This document shows, piece by piece, positions 21,001-28,892 of a stretch of DNA of 64,000 nucleotides. Under the pieces are notes generated by a model that worked only from the letters and a program-made list of their open reading frames with translations, did not search any database and had not been told where the DNA came from. The translations under genes were made by a program, and so were the position numbers. Positions within the stretch are counted from its first letter, which is position 1. Every line of letters starts with the position of its first letter. The DNA is from Phycisphaerales bacterium (GTDB taxonomy: Bacteria; Planctomycetota; Phycisphaerae; SM23-33; FEN-1343), in the NCBI GenBank assembly GCA_003171335.1, contig PMYD01000010.1, positions 1 through 64,000 on the forward strand. The letters are read 5' to 3'.

Positions 21001-22030
21001 ACGCCTCGCAGCCGACGATGATCAGCCCGCCGCCGACGCCGGCCACCAGGAGCAGGCCGAACGTGACTGGCAGCCGCCAGGGGCCCGGCAGCAGGGGAAT
21101 CGCCCCGGCCAGTCCCAGCGCTGCCGCCATCATCAGGAGGGCCGGCGCCAACAACCGCTGCCAGCGCATGCCCGCCGCCAGGCGCCCGGCCAGCAGACTG
21201 CCGGCGGCCACGCCGACCAACTCGCCGCACATGAGCAGGCTGGCGAGTCTTTTTGCCTCCTGCTCGCCCAGGCCGAATTGGCCTTTGGCCAGCATGTTCA
21301 CTAGCGGCTGGAGCAGCGCGCCGATAAACCAGGCCAGGGCATTGACCCACACCGCCAGCAGCAGCGGCCGGTCGGCCCGCAGCCGCCACAGGGCCGCCAA
21401 GGTCTGGGCCGGTCCCGACCAGGGAAACTTCGCCGCAGGCGCGGCGGCGGGTCGCCGGGGCAGGCGCAGCGCCACCGCCAGGCCAGCGGCGGATACGGCG
21501 ATCCCCGTCACCCCCGCCAGCGACCGGCCGACGGACAGCAGCCATCCCGCGGCGGCCATGCCGGCGATGATCATCGCCATGATCACGGCTTTTAGAATCG
21601 CGTTGGCGCGCGTCACCTGGCCGCTGGCAAACAGCTCAGGAATTGACCCGTTCATCGCCGGGCTGAATACGCAGGAATGCACGCCCAGCACGAATGCCAT
21701 CGCCCCCAGCAGTCCCCAATCGCGGTACAAGAACCCCACCGCTCCCAGGGCCATGGCGACCACTTCCACGCCCTTGGCGACGATGACAACATCGCGCTTG
21801 GCCAGGCGGTCCGCCAGCCAACCCGCGGGAGCGGCCAAGAGCAGGTAGGGCAGCGTGAACAGCGAATTCACCAGCCCCTGGCGATTTCCCATCCCCGCCG
21901 CAACCAGCAGCAGCATGACCGATTGGCGAAAAGCGCTGTCGTTGAAGACCCCCAGCCCGTAGGCCGCCGCCATGGCCGCCAGGGGCTTGCGAAATGGGCG
22001 AACCGCGCCGTTATCCGCCTGCTGATCCAT
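18083..22030 (-). CDS. LplT-like MFS transporter / PlsC acyltransferase / acyl carrier / AMP-dependent acyl-ligase fusion (Aas-like)
   Basis: N-terminal 12-TM MFS; FLANHPALIDPVILYSRLFG (HX4D-type PlsC motif); ELGRDLGMDSLGRADLAVWL (carrier Ser); ILFTSGSEGQPKAVPLTHRNLLTNL and GYGVTECSPIITFN (AMP-binding). Confidence 0.9.
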   Translation of the reverse strand: MDQQADNGAVRPFRKPLAAMAAAYGLGVFNDSAFRQSVMLLLVAAGMGNRQGLVNSLFTLPYLLLAAPAGWLADRLAKRDVVIVAKGVEVVAMALGAVGFLYRDWGLLGAMAFVLGVHSCVFSPAMNGSIPELFASGQVTRANAILKAVIMAMIIAGMAAAGWLLSVGRSLAGVTGIAVSAAGLAVALRLPRRPAAAPAAKFPWSGPAQTLAALWRLRADRPLLLAVWVNALAWFIGALLQPLVNMLAKGQFGLGEQEAKRLASLLMCGELVGVAAGSLLAGRLAAGMRWQRLLAPALLMMAAALGLAGAIPLLPGPWRLPVTFGLLLVAGVGGGLIIVGCEAFIQNRPPASQRGRMIAAANFAAFVGICLSGPVSWALIPLLPPASAMAAAGGICLAGCLIIRHFQGQRSRLGDWVWLALVRGLLMLRYRVQVYGRKAIAQRGRRGILFLANHPALIDPVILYSRLFGAFHIRSLADRTQIDRPLIRQLARRVGVIVIPDPAVEGAAAAQEVRQALRQCAEGLRHGENLLLYPAGGILRTRYEDLGGSAAADLLLQEVPEARVVLIRTRGLWGSGFGRAAGRAPSVAAVLWRGGLGLLASGLFFAPRRRVRIELAEPSDVPPGGDRGALNRYLEAYFNVGAERRTYVPYWLFGGPTRLLSEPAPPRPAALPTAAMEVPPAVRTAVTEYLCQVLKLVHLSDSDELGRDLGMDSLGRADLAVWLTQRFGVGPLDGDGLKTVVDVLLAAWGQAAGAREPAVVPPTPRWFARTHIPACPPGMADMNICQAFLHQARRGPGRPSMADALAQGRSTVGRTRTYRDVVAAVAALRGPLAAIAQDRLGILLPASVAANITYLSALFAGKTPVMINWTLGSRALAAGLVAAQVQTVLTSRRLLGRLEAQGVSLEALRGRLLFLEDLAAGLSLRARLAAGARARFSWKALERAAAGAPEMAAILFTSGSEGQPKAVPLTHRNLLTNLAGAFTRYIPREDDVVLGMLPPFHTFGLTATMLLATCLGARVVYSPSPTDGATLAKTIEAYRATMLITTPTFLRGILRAGGEMPAPAGAAGPLASLRLIISGAEACPPALATALASACPEATLLEGYGVTECSPIITFNDQRFPRPGTIGRPLESYEILLRDEQTGEPAAPGGRGELLVRGPCVFGGYLGEDVLPPWVDLAGKRWYPTGDIVSPDTDGALRFIARRRRFIKRGGELISLPAIEAALAERYGDAQSDIPTLAVVADPTTEGHPQIVLVTTKEIPLDQANAALRQAGLSPLYSLQQVIRVEALPLLGTGKTHYRALEQRVWPSTCPDEEH

Positions 22031-22130
22031 GAACGGGAATTATAAACCGCCAGGCAAAGCCTTTAGTCGCAGATCATGGAAACCGCTGAAGTGCTTGCCA
22101 GCCTCATATGCAAAGTGAAAAAGAGGCCGT

Positions 22131-22173
22131 AAGTGTTACACTCTTCATGCTGAGCATAAAGAGTGTAACACTT
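22131..22173. repeat. perfect hairpin AAGTGTTACACTCTT...AAGAGTGTAACACTT
   Basis: 15-bp arms, 13-nt loop containing its own ATGCT-G-AGCAT palindrome. Confidence 0.9.
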
Positions 22174-22181
22174 ATCTCGAT

Positions 22182-22200
22182 CAACTGCGGAAATTCCGCA
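22182..22200. repeat. copy of 23-bp palindrome family (right end degenerate): CAACTGCGGAAATTCCGCA
   Basis: matches copies at 30177, 30292, 30360, 43222, 43312. Confidence 0.8.
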
Positions 22201-22230
22201 CTCGCACTCGATATCCGCCGCCGCAAATCA

Positions 22231-22743
22231 CTAGCGCGTGCCGGTCTTGCCCGTCTGTGTCGGCAGGCCTTTCTCGATATCGTTGAGAATTCGGCGGCTC
22301 ATATCTTCATCGCCGAAGGTGCCCACCCGAATGCCGACCTGGCTGAGGCCGTCGGATTTATATTCCACGCTGATTTGAACCTTCTCATCGCTCGACGTGC
22401 GGCCGAGCACCTCGCCGCTCAACTCGTCGGAACTGGAGGAAATCACGCTGACGTACAAATTCCCCAGCGCCGTCTTGGCTGCCGCCACGATTTCCGGCGG
22501 CGTGGCCCGTTCGGTCGATCTCAGTTCGCCCATGTAATACGCCACCCCGCCGGCGGCGGCGCCCGCCCCGGCCCCGACGGCGACCAGCACGCAGCCCGGC
22601 AAAATCGACGCTAACAACAGCACCGCCACAAGATGTAGCGGGAGCACGAGTGAGGTACGAACCATGGCTCTTCTCCGTTTAGGACGTCCTCGAACAACTT
22701 CGGTCGGCGGGTCGCTGGGACATGACTGAAAGTACACGCTCAT
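22231..22743 (-). CDS. DUF3568-like lipoprotein (start probably internal)
   Basis: LLLASILPGCVLVAVGAGAGAAAGGVAYYMGELRSTERATPPEIVAAAKTAL. Confidence 0.65.
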   Translation of the reverse strand: MSVYFQSCPSDPPTEVVRGRPKRRRAMVRTSLVLPLHLVAVLLLASILPGCVLVAVGAGAGAAAGGVAYYMGELRSTERATPPEIVAAAKTALGNLYVSVISSSSDELSGEVLGRTSSDEKVQISVEYKSDGLSQVGIRVGTFGDEDMSRRILNDIEKGLPTQTGKTGTR

Positions 22744-22843
22744 CGCGCGGGCAGGAAGTGTTTTGCGCGCGGCGCCGAATTTTCCCGGCCACGCGCGAAG
22801 AATTGCAGCCGCCCGGCGGGCCTTTTCTACCGCCGCCGAGGCG

Positions 22844-24118
22844 CTAGCTTATGTGCTCGCGGATGCGGTCATCCATCGCCTGCTGGTCGGCGGCGAAACT
22901 TTGCAGCGCCGACAACGTCATCAGGGCATCGAGCCCGATCTCGCCCGTCGCCAGCCGGTCGCGCCACAGGGCCAGCTTGGGAATCTTGCCATCCTGGCTG
23001 ACCCGGCGGACATCCTGGTCGCTCCAGAAGGGCAGCAGGTCGCTATAGCCCGCATCGGCGACCATCTCCTGAATATCCATGCCGGTCAAGCTGGCCGCAT
23101 CGCGTTGGCTCACATGTTCGATCGCGTGCGAGAGTCCGGCCGCCACCTCCCACAGCGTGTCGAAGGCGTACGCCCCGGGCGAAATTCCGGTGTTGAAGGT
23201 CGGGCGGAAAATGTCTTCAATACCCCGCCGCAGCTCCGGCGGCGACTGGCCGGAATCCTGGAACTCCTGGGCGCTCTTGGGCGGTATCGTCATCACATCC
23301 ACACCCGCCAGGGCCGCCACCTGGCTGCCGGAGCGCAGACTGGCGGCGATCTGAAGCGTTTCGACATGCTTATGCCGCCGCAGATGTGCCACCACTGCTT
23401 GGCTGGCCGCCACCGCCCGTTCGCCGATCCACTGCCCATCGCTGAGCTGATTGTCCGCCGCCACCTGGTTGAGCCGGCCCAAAAAGACATTGCAATATTT
23501 CGGCCGCGACAGCAGCGTGATCATCAGATTCTGGCGCGCTGAGAACCCCAGTGTGAAATTCACCGGTACCCCCTCCTGGCCAAGCCGTGCGGCCGCCACA
23601 AGCCCCTCGGGCGTCAAGGGCACCTTGATGATGAACCGCTCCGGGCAGATCTGGAAGTACCGCCGGCCATACGCCACGCTGGCGGAAGAATCGTTGGCCA
23701 AGTCCGTATGAAGCTCGACGGAGACTTGCGCATCGAAGCGCTCGACCAACCGTAAAGCATGGTACGCATTGAGGATGAACGCGATTTCCTTCACCAGCTC
23801 ATCATCCCCCAGCCGCCCGAAATGCTCGCGGAGGGCATGGGCTGAGCGGGCGATGAGCTCATCGTAGGTGCCGCGCTGAACCTCCTTGTTCAGCAGCGTG
23901 TTGTTGGTCGTCAGGGCGCTAAAGGATTGGTTCCACAGCTTTTGCGTCGCATCAATATCGCCGGTATCCAGCCACAGCTTAGTGCCGAGCTCTCCCAGCC
24001 GCTGCCACAGTGGGTTGGCGCAGAATGCATCTCGAAGCTCCCCGTAGTGCGGGTGGAAGTTCTCCAGGATGATGCCGCGCGTAACATCGACCAACGTGGC
24101 GTCAAGAATATTAAGCAT
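22844..24118 (-). CDS. tal: transaldolase
   Basis: KLWLDTGDIDATQKLWNQSFSALTTNNTLLNKEV; FIIKVPLTPEGLVAAARLGQEGVPVNFTLGFSARQN. Confidence 0.88.
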   Translation of the reverse strand: MLNILDATLVDVTRGIILENFHPHYGELRDAFCANPLWQRLGELGTKLWLDTGDIDATQKLWNQSFSALTTNNTLLNKEVQRGTYDELIARSAHALREHFGRLGDDELVKEIAFILNAYHALRLVERFDAQVSVELHTDLANDSSASVAYGRRYFQICPERFIIKVPLTPEGLVAAARLGQEGVPVNFTLGFSARQNLMITLLSRPKYCNVFLGRLNQVAADNQLSDGQWIGERAVAASQAVVAHLRRHKHVETLQIAASLRSGSQVAALAGVDVMTIPPKSAQEFQDSGQSPPELRRGIEDIFRPTFNTGISPGAYAFDTLWEVAAGLSHAIEHVSQRDAASLTGMDIQEMVADAGYSDLLPFWSDQDVRRVSQDGKIPKLALWRDRLATGEIGLDALMTLSALQSFAADQQAMDDRIREHIS

Positions 24119-24240
24119 GGCTTTCCCTTTGCCAACAGGGTCTCTACGTGGACCTGACTGGCAATTATAGGCTTGTCAACAGCCCAAAGCTGTGCGGCCG
24201 GCCGCCGTGTGCGATAAATGACGCCACTTTCGCGCGGCCG

Positions 24241-25002
24241 TCAAATCTCAAAGACGGCTGAAACGTCGTACCGGCTGGCGATATGAATGGGCATCTTGGG
24301 CCCGATGATCTGTGCGGCCGTCTGATAGGCCAATTCGGGCGTGTTGTTGTGCTCGGAGAGATGGGCTAACGCCGCCCAGCGCAGGCGGCCGTTGGTGCAG
24401 TCGCGCAGCAGCGTGGCGGCCTGGGCGTTGGCCAGGTGGCCGCCATCGCCGGCGATCCGCCGCTGGAGATAAATCGGGTAGGGGCCCGTGCGGAGCATCT
24501 CGGGGTCGTAATTGCTTTCCAGGTACACCGCGTCGAGTTGGCCCATGAGTTCCTCCAGCTCGGGAAAGACAAACCCCAGGTCCGTCAACACGCCCAGGTT
24601 CCGGCCGGCGTGCTCGATGACAAAACACACGCCGTCGACCGCATCGTGCGGCGTGGGAATGGTGCGGATGACCGCCTCGCCGATGGTCAGCGTGTCGCCG
24701 GCCGCGAAAACCCGCACATCATCCACCTCGCCCAGCCACCGCCGGCTGGCGCGGCAGGTCTGCTCGGTGGCGTAGATCGGGATGCCGAACCGCCGGTTAA
24801 AAATGCCCGCCGACCGCACATGATCGATGTGGTCATGGCTGATCAGCAGCGCCTCGACCTGGCGGATCTCCTGCCCGTGCGCTGTCATGCGCTGCTGGGC
24901 CCGCCGGCCGCTGATGCCCGCATCGATGAGCAGGCGCGTGCCTCCCGCCTGCACGAAAATGCAGTTGCCGTTGCTGCCGCTCTGACACGAAAAGGTCTGC
25001 AT
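24241..25002 (-). CDS. MBL-fold metallo-hydrolase (YycJ/VicX-like)
   Basis: MQTFSCQSGSNGNCIFVQAGGTRLLIDAGISGRRAQQRM, ISHDHIDHVRSAG. Confidence 0.88.
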   Translation of the reverse strand: MQTFSCQSGSNGNCIFVQAGGTRLLIDAGISGRRAQQRMTAHGQEIRQVEALLISHDHIDHVRSAGIFNRRFGIPIYATEQTCRASRRWLGEVDDVRVFAAGDTLTIGEAVIRTIPTPHDAVDGVCFVIEHAGRNLGVLTDLGFVFPELEELMGQLDAVYLESNYDPEMLRTGPYPIYLQRRIAGDGGHLANAQAATLLRDCTNGRLRWAALAHLSEHNNTPELAYQTAAQIIGPKMPIHIASRYDVSAVFEI

Positions 25003-25088
25003 GGTGGCACAGGCTTCATGGTGGCACAGGCTTTTAGCCTGTGGCATTTCTTGCTTGTCTACGGCCACAGGCTGAAAGCCTGTGCCAC
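25001..25088. repeat. GGTGGCACAGGCTTTxAGCCTGTGxCA hairpin element with a tandem 17-bp partial copy at the gene start
   Basis: atggtggcacaggcttc atggtggcacaggcttttagcctgtggca ... ccacaggctgaaagcctgtgccacc. Confidence 0.85.
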
Positions 25089-25140
25089 CTTTCGATCGGG
25101 CGAATTATACAGGCTCGGCCGGCCGGGAAGCAGAGAAAGT

Positions 25141-25376
25141 CAGGCTGGAGACTGGAGGCTGGAGGTACGGCCAGACAAGAGGATGCGTCAGCGCGAGCTT
25201 GTTTCGTGGCCGCCGGCCATTGTGGCGGCAAAAACAAATTGAGGCGACTCATCCGGTGTTGCCCGCATTTTGCGGCTGGCAGCGTTCTCCCTGCCCCTTT
25301 CGGCCAACGCCGGCCCCTGGGTTCCTAACCCTCCAGCCTCCAGTCTCCAGCCTCCAGCCTTGCAATTGGCAATCTC
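25141..25376. repeat. inverted array of CTGGAGG / CCTCCAG words with adjoining TTGCAATTGGCAAT
   Basis: left arm aggctggagactggaggctggagg (25142-25165), right arm ccctccagcctccagtctccagcctccagcct (25329-25360). Confidence 0.85.
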
Positions 25377-25395
25377 TTTAGTCACAGTTCCCCGC

Positions 25396-26316
25396 ATGGG
25401 CGAACGCGCCGACAACCAGCCCTGGACCATCCTGCGGCTGATCACCTGGACCAAGGACTACCTCGCCTCCAAGGGCGTTGACTCGCCGCGCCTGGCCGCC
25501 GAGGTGCTGCTGGCGCACGTGCTGGGCTCACCGCGGATCGCCCTGTACGCCCAGTTCGAAAAGGTGCCCGCCGCCGAGCAACTGGCCCAGTATCGCGAGC
25601 TGGTGAAGCGCGCAGGCGCCCACGAGCCAGTGGCCTACCTGGTCGGCCACAAGGAGTTTTACAGCCTCGATTTTCTCGTGGACGAGCACGTGCTCATCCC
25701 GCGTCCGGAGACCGAACTCTTAGTGGATGCCGCGCTGGAACACTTAGCAAGAGCCGCCGCCGGCGCGGCCGACGCCGTAGCCAAAAAAGCCGGCCGGCCG
25801 CACTATTGGGATGCCTTCACCGGCAGCGGCTGCGTGGCCGCGGCCGTCGGCAAACACGCCGCCGAGGCGCAAATCCTGGCCACCGATTTGAGCGATGATG
25901 CGCTCGCCATCGCTCGCCAGAACCTCGAAAAGCACGGGCTCACCCCGCGCGCCACCGTGGCCCGCGCAGACTCCCTCTCCCTGCCGGCGGACCTCGCCTC
26001 CCTCGCCCCCTTCGACGTAATCACCGCCAATCCGCCCTACGTTCGCGACAGCGACATGGCCGGCCTGCCGGCCGATGTCCGCCACGAGCCCGCCAGCGCC
26101 TTGGCCGCCGGCCCCGACGGTTTGAAATACATCCTGCCCATCCTGGCCGCGGCCCACGCCCACCTCGCCCCCGGCGGCCTCGTAGCCATCGAGATCGGCG
26201 CCGGCCAGGCCCCGGCCGTGTGGGAGGCCGTCGCCGCGGCCACGCAGTACGAGCGGCCGCGATTCATCAAGGATCTGGCGGGGATTGAGCGGGTGCTGGT
26301 GGCGTATAAATCTTGA
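25396..26316 (+). CDS. prmC: peptide chain release factor N5-glutamine methyltransferase
   Basis: VLIPRPETELLVDAAL, NPPYVRDSD, SALAAGPDGL. Confidence 0.92.
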   Translation: MGERADNQPWTILRLITWTKDYLASKGVDSPRLAAEVLLAHVLGSPRIALYAQFEKVPAAEQLAQYRELVKRAGAHEPVAYLVGHKEFYSLDFLVDEHVLIPRPETELLVDAALEHLARAAAGAADAVAKKAGRPHYWDAFTGSGCVAAAVGKHAAEAQILATDLSDDALAIARQNLEKHGLTPRATVARADSLSLPADLASLAPFDVITANPPYVRDSDMAGLPADVRHEPASALAAGPDGLKYILPILAAAHAHLAPGGLVAIEIGAGQAPAVWEAVAAATQYERPRFIKDLAGIERVLVAYKS

Positions 26317-26332
26317 CCGAAAGCGCAATGCG

Positions 26333-26563
26333 ATGAAGAGACAGCAGAACATCCCGGCCATAGAATACGTCCGGAAATCCCTGGCCCGGCGAATCACTCA
26401 GGCCCGTCGCGCAGCGGGGCTGATCCAGGCGGAGCTTGCCCGCCGGGCCGGCATTCGCCCGGAAACCCTGAATCGCCTCGAAAAAGGCAAGACCACGCCC
26501 GCCATCGCCACCGTCATTAAGATTGAGCGGGCTCTGGAAACTGTCCAGACGACGGCTGAGTGA
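26333..26563 (+). CDS. XRE-family helix-turn-helix regulator
   Basis: RRITQARRAAGLIQAELARRAGIRPETLNRLEKGKTTPAIATVIKIERAL. Confidence 0.8.
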   Translation: MKRQQNIPAIEYVRKSLARRITQARRAAGLIQAELARRAGIRPETLNRLEKGKTTPAIATVIKIERALETVQTTAE

Positions 26564-26726
26564 CGAGCGTTGGCGGCGAGGGTGTTTCACCCCGGGTTTT
26601 CCCCCCGGAAGAGGCAGGAAGAAGTAACCTATTGTTTCCCTGTCCCCTTTGTTTCCTGACGCTTTTGGGCTTGACCGATTGACTGCTCTTCAGTACTGTT
26701 TCTGTTAGGGCTTGGGCCGGTGGCTG

Positions 26727-28847
26727 ATGATCGAAAAAGATTTTGACATTTCGTTTGTCGCAGATCTCGCGCTGCGAGAGAAGCAGATACAGCAAAACTA
26801 CCGCCCAATCATCGCTGTCCATAAGTGGTTTGCTCGACGACCAGGAACACTATTTAGAGGCCTTTTGCTTTCTGAGTTCGCAAGCGAACCCCTTCGCGAC
26901 GTCTTTTATAAAAAAAATGACTTCGCCGGGCTTAGAATAGGCGACCCGTTCATGGGTGGGGGCACTCCTCTCTTAGAAGCAAACCGCGTTGGATGTGATG
27001 TAGTTGGCTTCGACATAAACCCAATGTCCTATTGGATAGTCAAGGAGGAAATTGGGTATTTGGATTTGACTGCATACGACGAGGCGGCAGAATCGCTTAT
27101 TCGGATGCTTGAGCGAGAGATTGGGGATTTGCACCGAACCAGCTGCGTATCCTGTGGAAGCGGAGATGCACTTGTAAAATACTTCCTTTGGGTGAAAGTG
27201 ATTCTCTGCCGTAAGTGTGGTAAGGATGTAGATCTTTTTCCCGGCTATCTTCTGGCGAGCGATTCCCGCCACCCTAAAAATGTTTTTGTTTGCCCATTCT
27301 GCCATCAATTGACGGAAACAGTGGACCGTCATTCACCTGGAACATGCGCCCATTGTGGCAGGCAACTTTCGGTCAGGGGTCCCGCTTCTAAAAAGCACTG
27401 CCAGTGCTCGTATTGCAAGCATGACAATTTATACCCGGAGGGCAAACAACCGCCAAGGCACCGACTGTTTGCTATAGAGTATACCTGCCCGCGTTGCAGG
27501 AGCAGACATGCCGGAAGGTTTTTTAAGGTGCCTGATGCTGATGACTTCAGAAGGTTGAAAGAGACGGAAGAAAGGTGGTGCGGCATCAGACCTCGCTTTG
27601 TCCCAGATGCGAATATTCCATCAGGGGATGAGACCAATCGTCTCCATCGTTGGGGGTATAAGCGGTACAGCGAGATGTTTAACTCACGCCAGCTTTTGGG
27701 TCTAGAGCATTCAGCGCGTTTTATTGCTTCATTGAAGGACGAGCGAGTGCGGGATGCTCTGGCGACAAACCTTTCCGATCTGCTTCGTTATCAGAATATG
27801 TTGTGTCGGTATGACACAATGGCCCTCAAATCACTGGATATTTTTTCGGTGCACGGTTTTCCCGTAGGATTAGTCCAATGCGAATCGAATTTCGTGGGAA
27901 TAAAGGGGGGCGGGAACGTAGGCTGTGTTGGGAGCGGTGGGTGGAGAAATATTCTTGAAAAGTACAGAAAGGCAAAACTTTACTGCGATTTCCCATTTGA
28001 GATCTTTCACCATGGGAGCCAGAAACAAATTCGCCCGATAGTAGGGGAATGGATAGGCGAGCGTCATAACGGCGATCAGACGATTAAGCCACGTCTAGTA
28101 GAATTGCGTTGCGAAGATTCCGCAGTAGCGAGTTTGCCGCCGAATTCACTTGATGCTGTTTTCACGGACCCGCCATATTTTGGCAATGTACAATATGCCG
28201 AACTAATTGATTTCTGCTACGTATGGCTTCGCCTGCTTGTCGGCACCAGATCTGCAGCGTTTCAAAAGGATTCAACAAGGGACGCCGAGGAGTTGACAGT
28301 TAATGAGCAAATGGGTAGGGGGATTAAGCATTTTACAGAAGGTCTTTCTGCCGTCTTTCAGCGTATGGCCGGGGCTTTGAAACCGGGAGCACCGTTCGCT
28401 TTCACATACCACCACAACGCAATAGAGGCCTATTACCCCGTAGCGGTTGCCGTTCTGGATGCTGGGCTAAAATGCTCCGCTGCGTTGCCTTGTCCGGCGG
28501 AAATGGGGGCTTCGATTCATATAAACGGAACCGGATCGTCGATAGTTGACACCGTTTTCGTATGCCGAACTACGGGCAAGATCGCGAGAAATACTATTTT
28601 TTCCTCGCCGGATGGCGTTGCAGCCCTTGTAGAAAAGGATTTAGAGGATTTACGGAGAGGCGGGGTGAAACCATCTAAGGGTGACATTAGATGCATCGCA
28701 TTCGGGCATCTGGTGCGGCTGGCCATATGGCAACTGCACAAAAAATGGCCAAAGGAAGCTTCTACATCAAGCAAACTTTCAACTGTGGCAAATAGCATTC
28801 GGGCGCTTGGCGGTTGGCCGGAGGTGGAAAAGTACATCGGAGGTTGA
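26727..28847 (+). CDS. site-specific DNA methyltransferase (DUF1156/TDPPY type) with embedded zinc ribbons
   Basis: ALREKQIQQNYRPIIAVHKWFARRPGTLFRGLLLSEF; GDPFMGGGTPLLEANRVGCDVVGFDINP (SAM motif); VFTDPPYFGNVQYAEL (catalytic motif); six CxxC pairs between. Confidence 0.87.
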   Translation: MIEKDFDISFVADLALREKQIQQNYRPIIAVHKWFARRPGTLFRGLLLSEFASEPLRDVFYKKNDFAGLRIGDPFMGGGTPLLEANRVGCDVVGFDINPMSYWIVKEEIGYLDLTAYDEAAESLIRMLEREIGDLHRTSCVSCGSGDALVKYFLWVKVILCRKCGKDVDLFPGYLLASDSRHPKNVFVCPFCHQLTETVDRHSPGTCAHCGRQLSVRGPASKKHCQCSYCKHDNLYPEGKQPPRHRLFAIEYTCPRCRSRHAGRFFKVPDADDFRRLKETEERWCGIRPRFVPDANIPSGDETNRLHRWGYKRYSEMFNSRQLLGLEHSARFIASLKDERVRDALATNLSDLLRYQNMLCRYDTMALKSLDIFSVHGFPVGLVQCESNFVGIKGGGNVGCVGSGGWRNILEKYRKAKLYCDFPFEIFHHGSQKQIRPIVGEWIGERHNGDQTIKPRLVELRCEDSAVASLPPNSLDAVFTDPPYFGNVQYAELIDFCYVWLRLLVGTRSAAFQKDSTRDAEELTVNEQMGRGIKHFTEGLSAVFQRMAGALKPGAPFAFTYHHNAIEAYYPVAVAVLDAGLKCSAALPCPAEMGASIHINGTGSSIVDTVFVCRTTGKIARNTIFSSPDGVAALVEKDLEDLRRGGVKPSKGDIRCIAFGHLVRLAIWQLHKKWPKEASTSSKLSTVANSIRALGGWPEVEKYIGG

Positions 28848-28892
28848 TTTAGCGTGGAGCAGAATGCATTTGCAGATGAGGGAGGAAAGACA

